From contig CAJTRS010000001.1 of NCBI GenBank assembly GCA_910578805.1, positions 25,529 through 89,528 of the forward strand: a stretch of 64,000 nucleotides of DNA, read 5' to 3'. Made by a program: the position numbers and the translations under genes. Numbering within the stretch: position 1 is the stretch's first letter; each line of letters opens with the position of its first letter. Shown here in pieces: positions 52,615-61,408 of this stretch. Origin of the DNA: an uncultured Muribaculaceae bacterium. Its GTDB lineage: Bacteria; Bacteroidota; Bacteroidia; Bacteroidales; Muribaculaceae. The notes under the pieces were generated by a model. It did no database searches. It was not told the DNA's origin and was given only the letters and a program-made list of their open reading frames with translations.

Positions 52615-54621
52615 TCAGAACATCAGACATACAGCGGTGACAGCCCCGAGAAGCAATGCGCCTAAGAGATATATCCACACATACATCTGCACGTTGCCGC
52701 TCTGCATACAACGTATGGCATATGCTGCCTTGTTGGTCACATAGGCCATGCCGTCCATTGCGCCATCTACTACATGACGGTCAAACCATGCTATCGGACG
52801 GCTGATGCAGCCGAATATGATCTTATGGGTTATGAACATGTAGAGCTCGTCGAAATAGAAGCGGTGGTAACACCAGTCCCAGAGCGCCGGAATTGCGGCA
52901 CGCATCTTGGCGGGAACAGAATTTTCCTTGCGGTAGAGCCAGGTGGCCACGGCTATACCGGCCACGGCTACTATGAGGCTTATGGTGGCCACATTCCAGT
53001 CGAAATGCGCCATGAAATCGTAAGGTTCGCCGTTCCAGGTTACGAAATTGCCAAAAGGAATGAATCCGGCCACGCATGATATGGCGGCAAGGATAACCAA
53101 AGGCAGAGTCATGGTCCAGGGTTGGTCGTGAGGAGTGTGATGTCCTTCACGCACTTTGTGTTCCTTCCACCAGAATATGAGGTAGTACAGACGGAACATG
53201 TAGAACGCCGTAAGACCGGCAACCAATGACATCCAGATGTATGTGACGGTGCTGTTGCCAAGACATGAACTCAGTATCTCGTCCTTGGAGAAAAATCCCG
53301 AGAACGGAATGATACCTGCTATTGACAGACAGCCTATAAGGAACGTGATGTGGGTCACGGGCATATATTTGCGCAGACCGTGCATATCGGTATAGTCGTT
53401 GGAGCCGATAGCATGGATCAGAGCGCCGGCACCGAGGAAGAGCAGAGCTTTGAACATGGCGTGGGTAAACAGATGGAACATCGAGGCCATGTAGCCGAGT
53501 CCTTCATGGAAATCGGGAGTTGCCACTCCGAGCGATACCATCATGAAGGCAATCTGTGAGATGCTGGAGAATGCAAGCACTCGCTTTATGTCGATCTGCA
53601 CACATGCCACCATGGCGGCATAAAGGGCGGTGATGGCACCTACCACGGTCACGATGGTGAGCGATGCAGGCTCCATGAGGTAAAGCGGGAACAGACGGGC
53701 CACAAGATACACACCGGCCACAACCATAGTGGCGGCATGGATAAGAGCCGAAACAGGAGTGGGGCCCTCCATGGCATCGGGAAGCCATATGTGGAGAGGC
53801 ATCATTGCCGATTTACCCATACCGCCCATGAATATGAGCACAAGAGCCCATGTCATAACCGAGCCACCCATGAATGTGGGCACTGCCGAGCTGGCGAATA
53901 TATTCTTTACACCTTCGGCTGTTGTAAGGCTCACGGCTGAAACACCGTCGGCTACAGGCACGGAGGTAAGCTCGGTGAAGTTAAACGTTCCGGTGTACCA
54001 TGAGAGCACGAGAATACCGATAAGGAATCCGAGATCGGCAAAACGTGTCACGATGAAAGCCTTCTTGGAAGCGGACACTGCCGACGGTTTTGTGTAGTAG
54101 AAACCGATAAGCAGATATGATGACGCACCCACAAGCTCCCAGAATATGTACATCTGGAATATGTTGGTAGCCACGACAAGTCCGAGCATGGAGAAGCTGA
54201 ACAGTGAAAGGAAAGCGTAGAAACGCTGGAACCCTTTCTCCCACACGCCGTGATGGTCGCGCATGTAACCGTTGCTGTATAGGTGCACCATGAACGATAT
54301 CGTCGTGATGACCACAAGCATCATGGCCGAAATAGGATCGAGCAGGAAGCCCAGACGGATCACAAGCTGATCGTAGAGCTGAAGCCAGTCCACATTGAAG
54401 ACCACGCACTGCAGGCGCTGTCCGGCTTCATCGACAAATTCGGGTGTACCGGCGAAGAAATATGTAAACGCAGTAAAATAGGCAAGTATGAGAGTGACAC
54501 CCATACCGGCTGTGCCAAGGATTCCCGCCAACTTATGGCTCATGTATTTCCCGAGGATACCCAGGAAAAGGAACATGAATAAGGGAATGGCAAGTATTAA
54601 AACGGGGATAGTAGCTTCCAT
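52615..54621 (-). CDS. nuoL: NADH-quinone oxidoreductase subunit L
   Basis: NuoL is the distal antiporter-like pump of complex I with the long lateral helix. The 668-residue protein has the FWELVGASSYLLIGFYY segment with the key Glu, MGKSAMMPLHIWLPDAMEGPTPVSALIHAATMVVAGVYL with the channel Lys and His, and a C-terminal lateral helix region ending in a final hydrophobic helix. Length is as expected. It follows nuoK by 6 bases. Confidence 0.97.
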   Translation of the reverse strand: MEATIPVLILAIPLFMFLFLGILGKYMSHKLAGILGTAGMGVTLILAYFTAFTYFFAGTPEFVDEAGQRLQCVVFNVDWLQLYDQLVIRLGFLLDPISAMMLVVITTISFMVHLYSNGYMRDHHGVWEKGFQRFYAFLSLFSFSMLGLVVATNIFQMYIFWELVGASSYLLIGFYYTKPSAVSASKKAFIVTRFADLGFLIGILVLSWYTGTFNFTELTSVPVADGVSAVSLTTAEGVKNIFASSAVPTFMGGSVMTWALVLIFMGGMGKSAMMPLHIWLPDAMEGPTPVSALIHAATMVVAGVYLVARLFPLYLMEPASLTIVTVVGAITALYAAMVACVQIDIKRVLAFSSISQIAFMMVSLGVATPDFHEGLGYMASMFHLFTHAMFKALLFLGAGALIHAIGSNDYTDMHGLRKYMPVTHITFLIGCLSIAGIIPFSGFFSKDEILSSCLGNSTVTYIWMSLVAGLTAFYMFRLYYLIFWWKEHKVREGHHTPHDQPWTMTLPLVILAAISCVAGFIPFGNFVTWNGEPYDFMAHFDWNVATISLIVAVAGIAVATWLYRKENSVPAKMRAAIPALWDWCYHRFYFDELYMFITHKIIFGCISRPIAWFDRHVVDGAMDGMAYVTNKAAYAIRCMQSGNVQMYVWIYLLGALLLGAVTAVCLMF

Positions 54622-54627
54622 GATGCC

Positions 54628-54939
54628 TTAATCTTTGAGTTTGGTTAAGTCTGAAACATCAATTCGTTTGCCCCAACGGAACACATTGATGATAATGGCT
54701 ATAGCAAGAGCGGTTTCGGCTGCGGCCATGGCAATAGCAAACAGGGTAAAGAACATACCCTCCATCTGTTCGGGGAAAAGAAAACGGTTAAAGACCACAA
54801 AATTAATATCAACGGCATTAAGCATCAACTCGAGTGATATGAGCATTGCTATCATATTCTTGCGAGTGATGAATCCGTAAAGCCCGCAACAGAACATCAC
54901 GAGGGCGGGGATCAGATAGTAAATCATTGTAATTTCCAT
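54628..54939 (-). CDS. nuoK: NADH-quinone oxidoreductase subunit K
   Basis: NuoK is a small three-helix subunit of the complex I membrane arm, homologous to MnhC/MrpC. The 103-residue protein has helices at about 5-22, 27-48 and 61-85, with the conserved glutamates in SLELMLNAVDINF and AAAETALAIAI. A second ATG four codons in is possible. It sits between nuoJ and nuoL with 6-base gaps on both sides. Confidence 0.96.
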   Translation of the reverse strand: MEITMIYYLIPALVMFCCGLYGFITRKNMIAMLISLELMLNAVDINFVVFNRFLFPEQMEGMFFTLFAIAMAAAETALAIAIIINVFRWGKRIDVSDLTKLKD

Positions 54940-54945
54940 AACTTA

Positions 54946-55461
54946 TTATCTTTTACGGGCGATAACCACGCCACCGATTATACATGCGAGCAACAATACA
55001 CTGATAGCTTCGAATGGGAGCAGATACTGGTATTCGCCCGTTCCCATCAAGGCCTGCCCTATCTTGTGCATAGTGGGATTCTCCATCTGAGGGAGCGACA
55101 CGAAAGCCTGACCGCAACGGTTGAGAAGCGCCATTGCCACCACCACAAATGTGGCGAGAGCGGCAAACACACCCAACACGCGTTTTTTCGACACCAGACG
55201 TTCACTATTATGCCCGGGGTGAGATGTGAGCAGAATAGAGAATACGAACAGCACCACGATGCCTCCGGCATAAACGGCTATCTGCACAGCTCCCAGAAAC
55301 TCATAGTCGAGCTTAAAGTAGAGAGCCGCTGTGGCAAACAGCGTGAACAGTAGGAATGTGGCAGAACGCAATATCTTACGCGTGGTGACAGTCAGTACCG
55401 AGAACACGACAATCGACAATGCGATTATCAGATACATAATGATACTTCCTATTGATTCCAT
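54946..55461 (-). CDS. nuoJ: NADH-quinone oxidoreductase subunit J
   Basis: NuoJ is a five-helix subunit at the junction of the complex I arms. The 171-residue protein has the family's core helix with DYEFLGAVQIAVYAGGIVVLFVFSILL, including the conserved pi-bulge Tyr/Gly region, and ends in a short basic tail after the last helix. It lies between nuoI (14-base gap) and nuoK. Confidence 0.95.
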   Translation of the reverse strand: MESIGSIIMYLIIALSIVVFSVLTVTTRKILRSATFLLFTLFATAALYFKLDYEFLGAVQIAVYAGGIVVLFVFSILLTSHPGHNSERLVSKKRVLGVFAALATFVVVAMALLNRCGQAFVSLPQMENPTMHKIGQALMGTGEYQYLLPFEAISVLLLACIIGGVVIARKR

Positions 55462-55475
55462 ATTTGTAATTTAAT

Positions 55476-56090
55476 TTATTTTTCAGTTGATTCAGCCTGT
55501 GCGGATTCGCCACCGGCCTTTGCAGCAGCTGCGGCCGCAGCTTTTTTTGCCTCCATGGCAGCCTTTGCAGCAGCAATCTTGGCTTCTTTCTCGGCCTGCA
55601 TGCGGGCCAACTCTTCAGGCGTGGGTGCAGGCTCTTCCTTTTCGGGAAGATAGTTAAGTTTCTTAACAAGTTTTTCGCGAGTGAACACTGCCTGCTCGAA
55701 ATCATTGGAAAATTCGAGAGCGTCCTGCGGACACGAAGTGACACAAAGCTGACAGAACGTACAGCTGCCCAGGTCATACATGTACTTGTCAAGCTTGCGT
55801 TTTTTCTTTCCGTCAGGCATATCCACCATTTTTGTGGCAAGAGATATGGTGCCGTTGGGACAATTACGCTCGCAGATACCGCAGGCGATACATTTGTGAC
55901 GCCCTTCGGCATCATACTTTAACTGAAGTATGGCCCGGAAACGATCAGGCACCTTCACCGTATCACGGTTCTCGGGATATCTTTCCGTGATCTTAGGAGT
56001 GATAAATTCCTTACCGGTGACCTGCATGCCTTTCAGCAAGCTGACCACTCCGGCTCCCAAGGACGAAAAATAGTCTTTTACACTACCCAT
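55476..56090 (-). CDS. nuoI: NADH-quinone oxidoreductase subunit I, with Ala/Lys-rich tail
   Basis: NuoI carries the last two [4Fe-4S] clusters before quinone. The 204-residue protein has ferredoxin motifs Cys67-70-73-77 (CIACGICERNCP) and Cys110-113-116-120 (CTFCQLCVTSCP). From about residue 150 it continues for 55 residues with an unusual helical tail rich in Ala, Lys and Glu, plus a Pro-rich start (PAPTPEE). Such a tail is not part of the core NuoI fold. The gene follows atpG by 46 bases, so complex I genes resume here after the ATP synthase insert. Confidence 0.93.
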   Translation of the reverse strand: MGSVKDYFSSLGAGVVSLLKGMQVTGKEFITPKITERYPENRDTVKVPDRFRAILQLKYDAEGRHKCIACGICERNCPNGTISLATKMVDMPDGKKKRKLDKYMYDLGSCTFCQLCVTSCPQDALEFSNDFEQAVFTREKLVKKLNYLPEKEEPAPTPEELARMQAEKEAKIAAAKAAMEAKKAAAAAAAKAGGESAQAESTEK

Positions 56091-56136
56091 AGATTTTATC
56101 CTATTTTGTTACTTATATTACTTTTTCCTATTACTT

Positions 56137-57021
56137 TTATCTGATCTGCCCGCCAAGTATGTCAAGCAACTCGGTGGTGATGCTTTGCTGACGCAGTTTG
56201 TTGTACTCTAATCGGAGTTGCTCCAGAAGCTTCTTGGCATTGTCATTCGCGCTCTGCATTGCCATCACTCGTGCGGCCTGCTCTGAAGCGCGGTTTTCGG
56301 TAAACACGTCCTGCATCACAGCCATGAGATACATTGGGAGCACCGAACGGAATATGGTGTCGGCATCGGGTTCGAAAATGTACGGACGTACAGACCCTTT
56401 TGAATCACCTAACGCTGTAAACGAAGCCTCGGACACCGGCAGCAACTGCTCGGTCTTGGGGCGCTGGCGGCTCACACTGTGGAAACTCATATAAAGGGTA
56501 TCCACTTTGTCAAGCTCTCCGCTCAGGAACCTGCGGCTCAAGGAGTCGATAAACACTTTCACACCCTGCCCCGAAGTCTTTGAATCGACACCGGGTTCCA
56601 CGGCCACATGAATATGCCTGTCGGCTATTTTCAGCGCAGCTTTCATTATTTTTGCACCCACGGGATAAACGGTAATATCCACATTCTCGCCATAAAGGGC
56701 ACGATACTCCCCTATCCTGTGAAGCAGAAGTTTGAATATATTTACGTTGTAGGCACCGCAGAGACCGTCGTCGGAACCGAATACCACCACGGCCAAGGAC
56801 TTGACCTCCCGAACCTCAAGCAGAGGGGAGGTGAATTCGGTGTCGGCTGTGACGAGGCTGCTTATAATAGTCTCGATCTGGTTGCGGAATGGCAAAAGAC
56901 GACGCAATGCCTGCTCGGCCTTGTGCATCTTGGCCGAGGAGATCATCTTCATCGCACCGGTAATCTTCTCTGATGAAGCTACCGAACCGATTCGTCCTTT
57001 GAGTTCACGTAATGTTGCCAT
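56137..57021 (-). CDS. atpG: ATP synthase F1 gamma subunit
   Basis: The gamma subunit is the central rotor shaft of F1. From the ATG at 57021 (MATLRELKGRIGSV) it has 294 residues. The N-terminal helix KGRIGSVASSEKITGAMKMISSAKM and the C-terminal helix NKLRQQSITTELLDILGG, which form the coiled coil inside the alpha3beta3 head, are both clear. A TTG at 57033 would overlap atpA but adds non-homologous residues. The start is 8 bases after the atpA stop. It is the last ATP synthase gene before nuoI. Confidence 0.95.
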   Translation of the reverse strand: MATLRELKGRIGSVASSEKITGAMKMISSAKMHKAEQALRRLLPFRNQIETIISSLVTADTEFTSPLLEVREVKSLAVVVFGSDDGLCGAYNVNIFKLLLHRIGEYRALYGENVDITVYPVGAKIMKAALKIADRHIHVAVEPGVDSKTSGQGVKVFIDSLSRRFLSGELDKVDTLYMSFHSVSRQRPKTEQLLPVSEASFTALGDSKGSVRPYIFEPDADTIFRSVLPMYLMAVMQDVFTENRASEQAARVMAMQSANDNAKKLLEQLRLEYNKLRQQSITTELLDILGGQIR

Positions 57022-57029
57022 CTGACAGA

Positions 57030-58607
57030 TCAATTATTGTATCGGCCGGCCACATCGGAAGCGGCGGCGGTGAGTTTGGCCGTCACATCATCGGTTAGCT
57101 GACCTGATTTTATCACATCGAGTACGTCGGTCTTATGCTTGACTCGAAGCAGTTGCAGAAACTGCTCCTCGAATTCCGACACCTTGTCGAGGGGTACATT
57201 TTCAAGCAGTCCTTTGGTGCCGCAGAATATCACTGCCACCTCTTCCTCCACAGCCATAGGGTGATACTGCGGCTGAATAAGCAGGCGTTCGTTCTTACGG
57301 CCTTTGTCTATCACTTTAGCGGTCACCGGATCGATATCGCCGCCAAACTTGGTAAACGACTCGAGTTCGCGGAACTGCGCCTGATCGATTTTCAAGGTTC
57401 CGGCCACCTTCTTCATTGATTTTATCTGTGCATTACCGCCTACACGCGACACCGAGATACCCACATTGATAGCAGGACGGATACCGCGGTTGAAAAGCGC
57501 CGTCTCGAGAAATATCTGTCCGTCGGTGATGGATATCACGTTGGTGGGAATATAGGCCGACACGTCGCCTGCCTGTGTCTCGATAATGGGAAGCGCCGTA
57601 AGCGAACCTCCGCCTTTCACCATAGGTCTGAGTGGTTCGGGCAGGTCGTTCATCTGCGATGCCACCTCCTGATTGTCTATAATCTTGGCGGCACGTTCCA
57701 ACAAGCGCGAATGGAGATAGAAGATATCGCCGGGATATGCCTCACGTCCTGAAGGACGCTTGAGGATAAGGGAAATCTCGCGGTAAGCCACGGCCTGCTT
57801 TGACAGGTCGTCATATACTATAAGGGCATCGCGGCCAGTATCGCGGAAAAACTCGCCAATGGCCACACCGGCAAACGGCGCGTAATAGCGCATCGAAGCC
57901 GAATCGGAGGCAGTGGCCGCAACGACTACTGTGTAGTCCAAGGCGCCATGGCGGCGCAGAGTGTCCACGATGGCAGCTACCGACGATGCCTTCTGTCCGA
58001 TGGCCACATATATGCAGTAAACCGGCTTGCCCTCCTCAAAATTCTTTCGCTGGTTTATGATTGTGTCAATGGCGATAGCGGTCTTGCCTATCTGACGGTC
58101 ACCGATAATGAGCTCGCGCTGACCGCGACCGATCGGCACCATAGAATCCACAGCCTTTATACCGGTCTGCAACGGCTGCTTGACCGGTTGACGGAATATC
58201 ACACCGGGAGCCTTGCGCTCCAAAGGCAGACGCATGAGTGACCCGGCCACCGGGCCGCGGCCGTCGATCGGTTCGCCAAGCACGTTTATGACGCGCCCCA
58301 GCAGGCCTTCGCCCACGGGAATGGAGGCTATCTCGCCGGTGCGACGTACCGACATGTTCTCCGTAACCTTGTCAACGTTGTTGAGCAAAATAACGCCCAC
58401 GTTGCTCTCCTCAAGGTTGAGAGCCACACCTTTGACGCCATTTTCGAACTCTACGAGTTCGTTGGCGCAGACGTCATCGAGGCCATATACATGAGCAACG
58501 CCATCGCCAACTTCCAATACTGTGCCGGTTTCTTCAAACGACACCTTGGAATTGATGTTCTCAAGCTGCTGCTTTAAAACTTCTGATATCTCGCTGGGGT
58601 TTATCAT
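57030..58607 (-). CDS. atpA: ATP synthase F1 alpha subunit
   Basis: The alpha subunit forms the non-catalytic nucleotide sites of F1. The 525-residue protein has the P-loop GDRQIGKT at 169-176, the Arg-finger region (VGISVSRVGGNAQ), and the usual N-terminal crown and C-terminal helical domain. It follows atpH by 4 bases and precedes atpG by 8 bases. Confidence 0.98.
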   Translation of the reverse strand: MINPSEISEVLKQQLENINSKVSFEETGTVLEVGDGVAHVYGLDDVCANELVEFENGVKGVALNLEESNVGVILLNNVDKVTENMSVRRTGEIASIPVGEGLLGRVINVLGEPIDGRGPVAGSLMRLPLERKAPGVIFRQPVKQPLQTGIKAVDSMVPIGRGQRELIIGDRQIGKTAIAIDTIINQRKNFEEGKPVYCIYVAIGQKASSVAAIVDTLRRHGALDYTVVVAATASDSASMRYYAPFAGVAIGEFFRDTGRDALIVYDDLSKQAVAYREISLILKRPSGREAYPGDIFYLHSRLLERAAKIIDNQEVASQMNDLPEPLRPMVKGGGSLTALPIIETQAGDVSAYIPTNVISITDGQIFLETALFNRGIRPAINVGISVSRVGGNAQIKSMKKVAGTLKIDQAQFRELESFTKFGGDIDPVTAKVIDKGRKNERLLIQPQYHPMAVEEEVAVIFCGTKGLLENVPLDKVSEFEEQFLQLLRVKHKTDVLDVIKSGQLTDDVTAKLTAAASDVAGRYNN

Positions 58608-58611
58608 CAGG

Positions 58612-59157
58612 TTATTTTCTTAAAAGATTCAAACGCAATAGTTTTAATTCATTACTTACGGAAGCGTCAATCCGCTGATTGCCTACACTTACCGTAAAGC
58701 CTCCTATCAGAGCGGGATCGATGCCGTAGGAATATTCCATTGTGCCGCCGCCGAGATGACGGGCCACAAGCGAACGCAGCCTGGACTCCTCTTCGTCCGA
58801 AAGCGGAGCGGCACTCATGATACGGACCTCATGTATATTATGGAGTTCACGATACAGGCTTATGTAGGCGATGGCCACACCGTGCGCGGCATCAAGACGC
58901 CGGTTCTTGGCCAGAAGCCTGAGGAAGTCCATATACACCGTATCCGTATCCGCGGCTCCCGCTGCCGTTAAAAGCACTTTTATCTTGTCGGCATCGGCGA
59001 TATAGGGATTGCCGAGAAGTTCCTGCATGCCGGTAGCCGATACGAAACTCCCTGCGAGAGTCTTCATCAGGCCATACACCCGTCCATCGGCATTCTTTTC
59101 GGCTGCAAACTCATAGAGAGCTTTGGCATAACGGCGCGGTAACAATCCTTCGTTCAT
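58612..59157 (-). CDS. atpH: ATP synthase F1 delta subunit
   Basis: The delta subunit tethers the peripheral stalk to the F1 head. The 181-residue protein has the OSCP/delta pattern, with the N-terminal RRYAKALYEFAAEKN and C-terminal DPALIGGFTVSVGNQRIDASVSNELKLLR segments. It lies 18 bases after atpF and 4 bases before atpA. Confidence 0.95.
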   Translation of the reverse strand: MNEGLLPRRYAKALYEFAAEKNADGRVYGLMKTLAGSFVSATGMQELLGNPYIADADKIKVLLTAAGAADTDTVYMDFLRLLAKNRRLDAAHGVAIAYISLYRELHNIHEVRIMSAAPLSDEEESRLRSLVARHLGGGTMEYSYGIDPALIGGFTVSVGNQRIDASVSNELKLLRLNLLRK

Positions 59158-59175
59158 GGGCTTTTAACGGTGGAA

Positions 59176-59673
59176 TTAATTTTGAGTTTCCATTTCATCA
59201 AGAAGCGTACCCACCAATCGTGACTGCGCATTCTTGTCCTGCAACTGGTTGCGCACCACTTTAGCCGCTATGTCAAGGGCAAAGGTGCTGACTTCGTTGC
59301 GGAATTGCAACTGTGCTTCCTTGCGTTCCTGTTCAATGGCTAATTTGGCGGCTTCCATCACCTTTTGTGCCTCTTTCTGGGCAGCACTGCGGGCATCGTC
59401 GATTATCTGATTTTTCATTTTGTCGGCTTCGCGCAGCATCTGGGCCTGCTGCCGACGCGCCTCGGCGAGATATTTGTCGGACTCCTCGCGGGCGTGCTCG
59501 AGCTGCTCCTTGGCATTCTGAGCATACTCCACACCACTATTGATAAAGTCCGCGCGGCTGTCGATACCTTTGATAATCATGGGCCAGCCCCACTTATACA
59601 GGATAAGCAGAAGTATGGCCACGGACACGAACATCCAGAATACCAGGCCGAAGTCAGGGGTGAACAATTCCAT
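59176..59673 (-). CDS. atpF: ATP synthase Fo subunit b
   Basis: Subunit b is the peripheral stator stalk. The 165-residue protein has one N-terminal membrane helix (about 8-28, FWMFVSVAILLLILYKWGWP), then a long charged coiled coil with many Glu, Gln, Lys and Ala residues. Only one b-type gene is present, so the stalk is a homodimer. It follows atpE by 39 bases. Confidence 0.95.
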   Translation of the reverse strand: MELFTPDFGLVFWMFVSVAILLLILYKWGWPMIIKGIDSRADFINSGVEYAQNAKEQLEHAREESDKYLAEARRQQAQMLREADKMKNQIIDDARSAAQKEAQKVMEAAKLAIEQERKEAQLQFRNEVSTFALDIAAKVVRNQLQDKNAQSRLVGTLLDEMETQN

Positions 59674-59712
59674 ACAGAAAAAGTGTGACGGGCTAAATGT
59701 TATAGCTGTCGA

Positions 59713-59958
59713 TTAGAGGAAGAGCGAAAGAACACAAACGATAACGGCGAAGAGTGCGACACCTTCGACGAGCGCAGCAATAACAATCATGTTACTACGG
59801 ATATCACCGGCCGATTCAGGCTGACGTGCGATAGCCTCCATGGCGGAAGAACCGATCTTACCGATACCGAGTCCGGCTCCGATTGCTGCCAAAGCCGCAC
59901 CGAAACATGCGCCAATACCAAGAGTACCTTCAATTGCTGCTAAAATCATTGCTAACAT
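59713..59958 (-). CDS. atpE: ATP synthase Fo subunit c
   Basis: Subunit c forms the rotor ring. The 81-residue hairpin has two helices with the loop ARQPESAGD and the ion-carrying Glu65 (AALVEGVALF). The positions that bind sodium in sodium-type rings (Gln in helix 1, Ser after the Glu) are Ile and Gly here, so it should carry protons. The Gly-rich helix 1 (GAGLGIGKIG) packs the ring. Confidence 0.96.
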   Translation of the reverse strand: MLAMILAAIEGTLGIGACFGAALAAIGAGLGIGKIGSSAMEAIARQPESAGDIRSNMIVIAALVEGVALFAVIVCVLSLFL

Positions 59959-60000
59959 AATTCTTTAGTTTTTTAATTGTGATATATTTATTCGTTTTTT

Positions 60001-61128
60001 TTATTTCTTTATTACCTGCACATGCGGCTGTGTGTTATGCTCATGATCATGCGCCGGAGCGTGGTCATGGCCACGCTCCTGACCGAACGATATGAACAGT
60101 GTGGAGAGCATGGTGAACACATAGGCCTGTATGAAACTTACAAGCACATCGATAAGCAGCATGAACACAGAGAATATCACCGACACAACAGAAGCTCCGC
60201 CGGTAACGGCCGGCCCCATAGCCGCAAAAATGAATATGAGGAGCGTAAGCACTATGACTATCATGTGACCGCCGAGCATGTTGGCAAACAGACGAACCGT
60301 AAGCGCTGCAGGTTTGGTAAATATGCCGAAAAGCTCGATGAGCGGCATGATAGGTATGGGAAATTTAAGCCACATAGGCACATCTGGCCAGAATATCTCT
60401 TTCCAGTAATGCTTAGTGCCGAAAATATTTGTGGCAAGGAACGTAAACACTGCGAGCACCAGAGTCACGGCTATATTGCCGGTAACATTGGCTCCGCCGG
60501 GGAACACTACTATCAGTCCGAGCAGATTCAGATACAGAATGAGGAAAAATACCGTGAGTAGAAACGGGGCGAATTTATGCGAGCGGTCACCGAGGGTGGG
60601 CTTTATCACTCCGTTGTAAATAAACTCTATCAGAGCCTCCAGAGCGCCTACCATCTTGCGCGGAGCCTGATAGCCATGACGTCTATGCCAACGGGCAACA
60701 GCACCGACACTCCACAGAATCAGCAATGCAGCTATGAACAAGGCACACACATTTTTGGTGATCGATATATCCCACGGACGATATTCCGCTCCGTCGGGCA
60801 TTACCTGTACGACCTTACCCTTGTAAGGGCTGTCCTTGCCGGCAATACGGAATGACGCATCACCGTCCACGTATGTCTTTCCGTGCTCTACACGTGATGA
60901 CAGAAAACAATGGAAGCCGTCCTTGCCTATCAGAATCACCGGCAACGGTATGCGGTAATGGTGGTTGAAAGGCACTTCCCAACCATAGCCGTCACCGAGG
61001 TGCTCGAATATGATCTCCTTAGGATTGATCTTTCCCTCCGGTGTATCCCCTTCCGAAGCACCTGCCGCAACAGGCGACAGGAAAGCCACCAGAAGCATCA
61101 AAACTAAAAGGATATTTTTCTTGCTCAT
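60001..61128 (-). CDS. atpB: ATP synthase Fo subunit a
   Basis: Subunit a forms the proton half-channels against the c ring. The 375-residue protein is longer than the usual 250-270 because of a Bacteroidetes-type N-terminal part: a signal-like segment (about 1-25) and an extracytoplasmic region of about 100 residues. The channel Arg279 is in LTVRLFANMLGGHM. The C-terminus has a His-rich tail (GHDHAPAHDHEH). It follows atpC by 4 bases. Confidence 0.95.
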   Translation of the reverse strand: MSKKNILLVLMLLVAFLSPVAAGASEGDTPEGKINPKEIIFEHLGDGYGWEVPFNHHYRIPLPVILIGKDGFHCFLSSRVEHGKTYVDGDASFRIAGKDSPYKGKVVQVMPDGAEYRPWDISITKNVCALFIAALLILWSVGAVARWHRRHGYQAPRKMVGALEALIEFIYNGVIKPTLGDRSHKFAPFLLTVFFLILYLNLLGLIVVFPGGANVTGNIAVTLVLAVFTFLATNIFGTKHYWKEIFWPDVPMWLKFPIPIMPLIELFGIFTKPAALTVRLFANMLGGHMIVIVLTLLIFIFAAMGPAVTGGASVVSVIFSVFMLLIDVLVSFIQAYVFTMLSTLFISFGQERGHDHAPAHDHEHNTQPHVQVIKK

Positions 61129-61132
61129 AGAC

Positions 61133-61366
61133 TTAATATATGCACACTGACACTACATTGTTATCCACATTGACCAATCCGCCCGACACCGGCAACTGCA
61201 CTTCCGCACCATCGCTCACATAGGCTATATTGCCTGCTGTGAGTGTGGATATCAATGAAGCGTGGTTGCGCAGCACCGTAAACGAGCCTTTGGCACCGGG
61301 AAGCGTCACGGAAGATACCTCTCCGGAGAAAAGCACATCTTCAGCCGATATGATTTTAAGTGTCAT
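61133..61366 (-). CDS. atpC: ATP synthase F1 epsilon subunit (short form)
   Basis: Epsilon joins gamma to the c ring. This one has only 77 residues, the N-terminal beta-sandwich alone (LPGAKGSFTVLRNHASLIS, GGLVNVDNNVVSVCIY). The C-terminal helical pair that inhibits ATP hydrolysis in E. coli (139 residues) is absent. Short epsilon is known in Bacteroidetes. Inhibition of reverse rotation must rely on another mechanism, if any. It lies between atpD (42-base gap) and atpB (4-base gap). Confidence 0.93.
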   Translation of the reverse strand: MTLKIISAEDVLFSGEVSSVTLPGAKGSFTVLRNHASLISTLTAGNIAYVSDGAEVQLPVSGGLVNVDNNVVSVCIY

Positions 61367-61408
61367 GCTTCTATTACTTTCTTATTGTTGAATTTTACAT
61401 TCACGGCA

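Noticed and set aside
59713..59958. Sodium-type ATP synthase c ring
   Set aside because: The Gln and Ser positions of the sodium-binding signature are Ile and Gly, so a proton ring is more likely.
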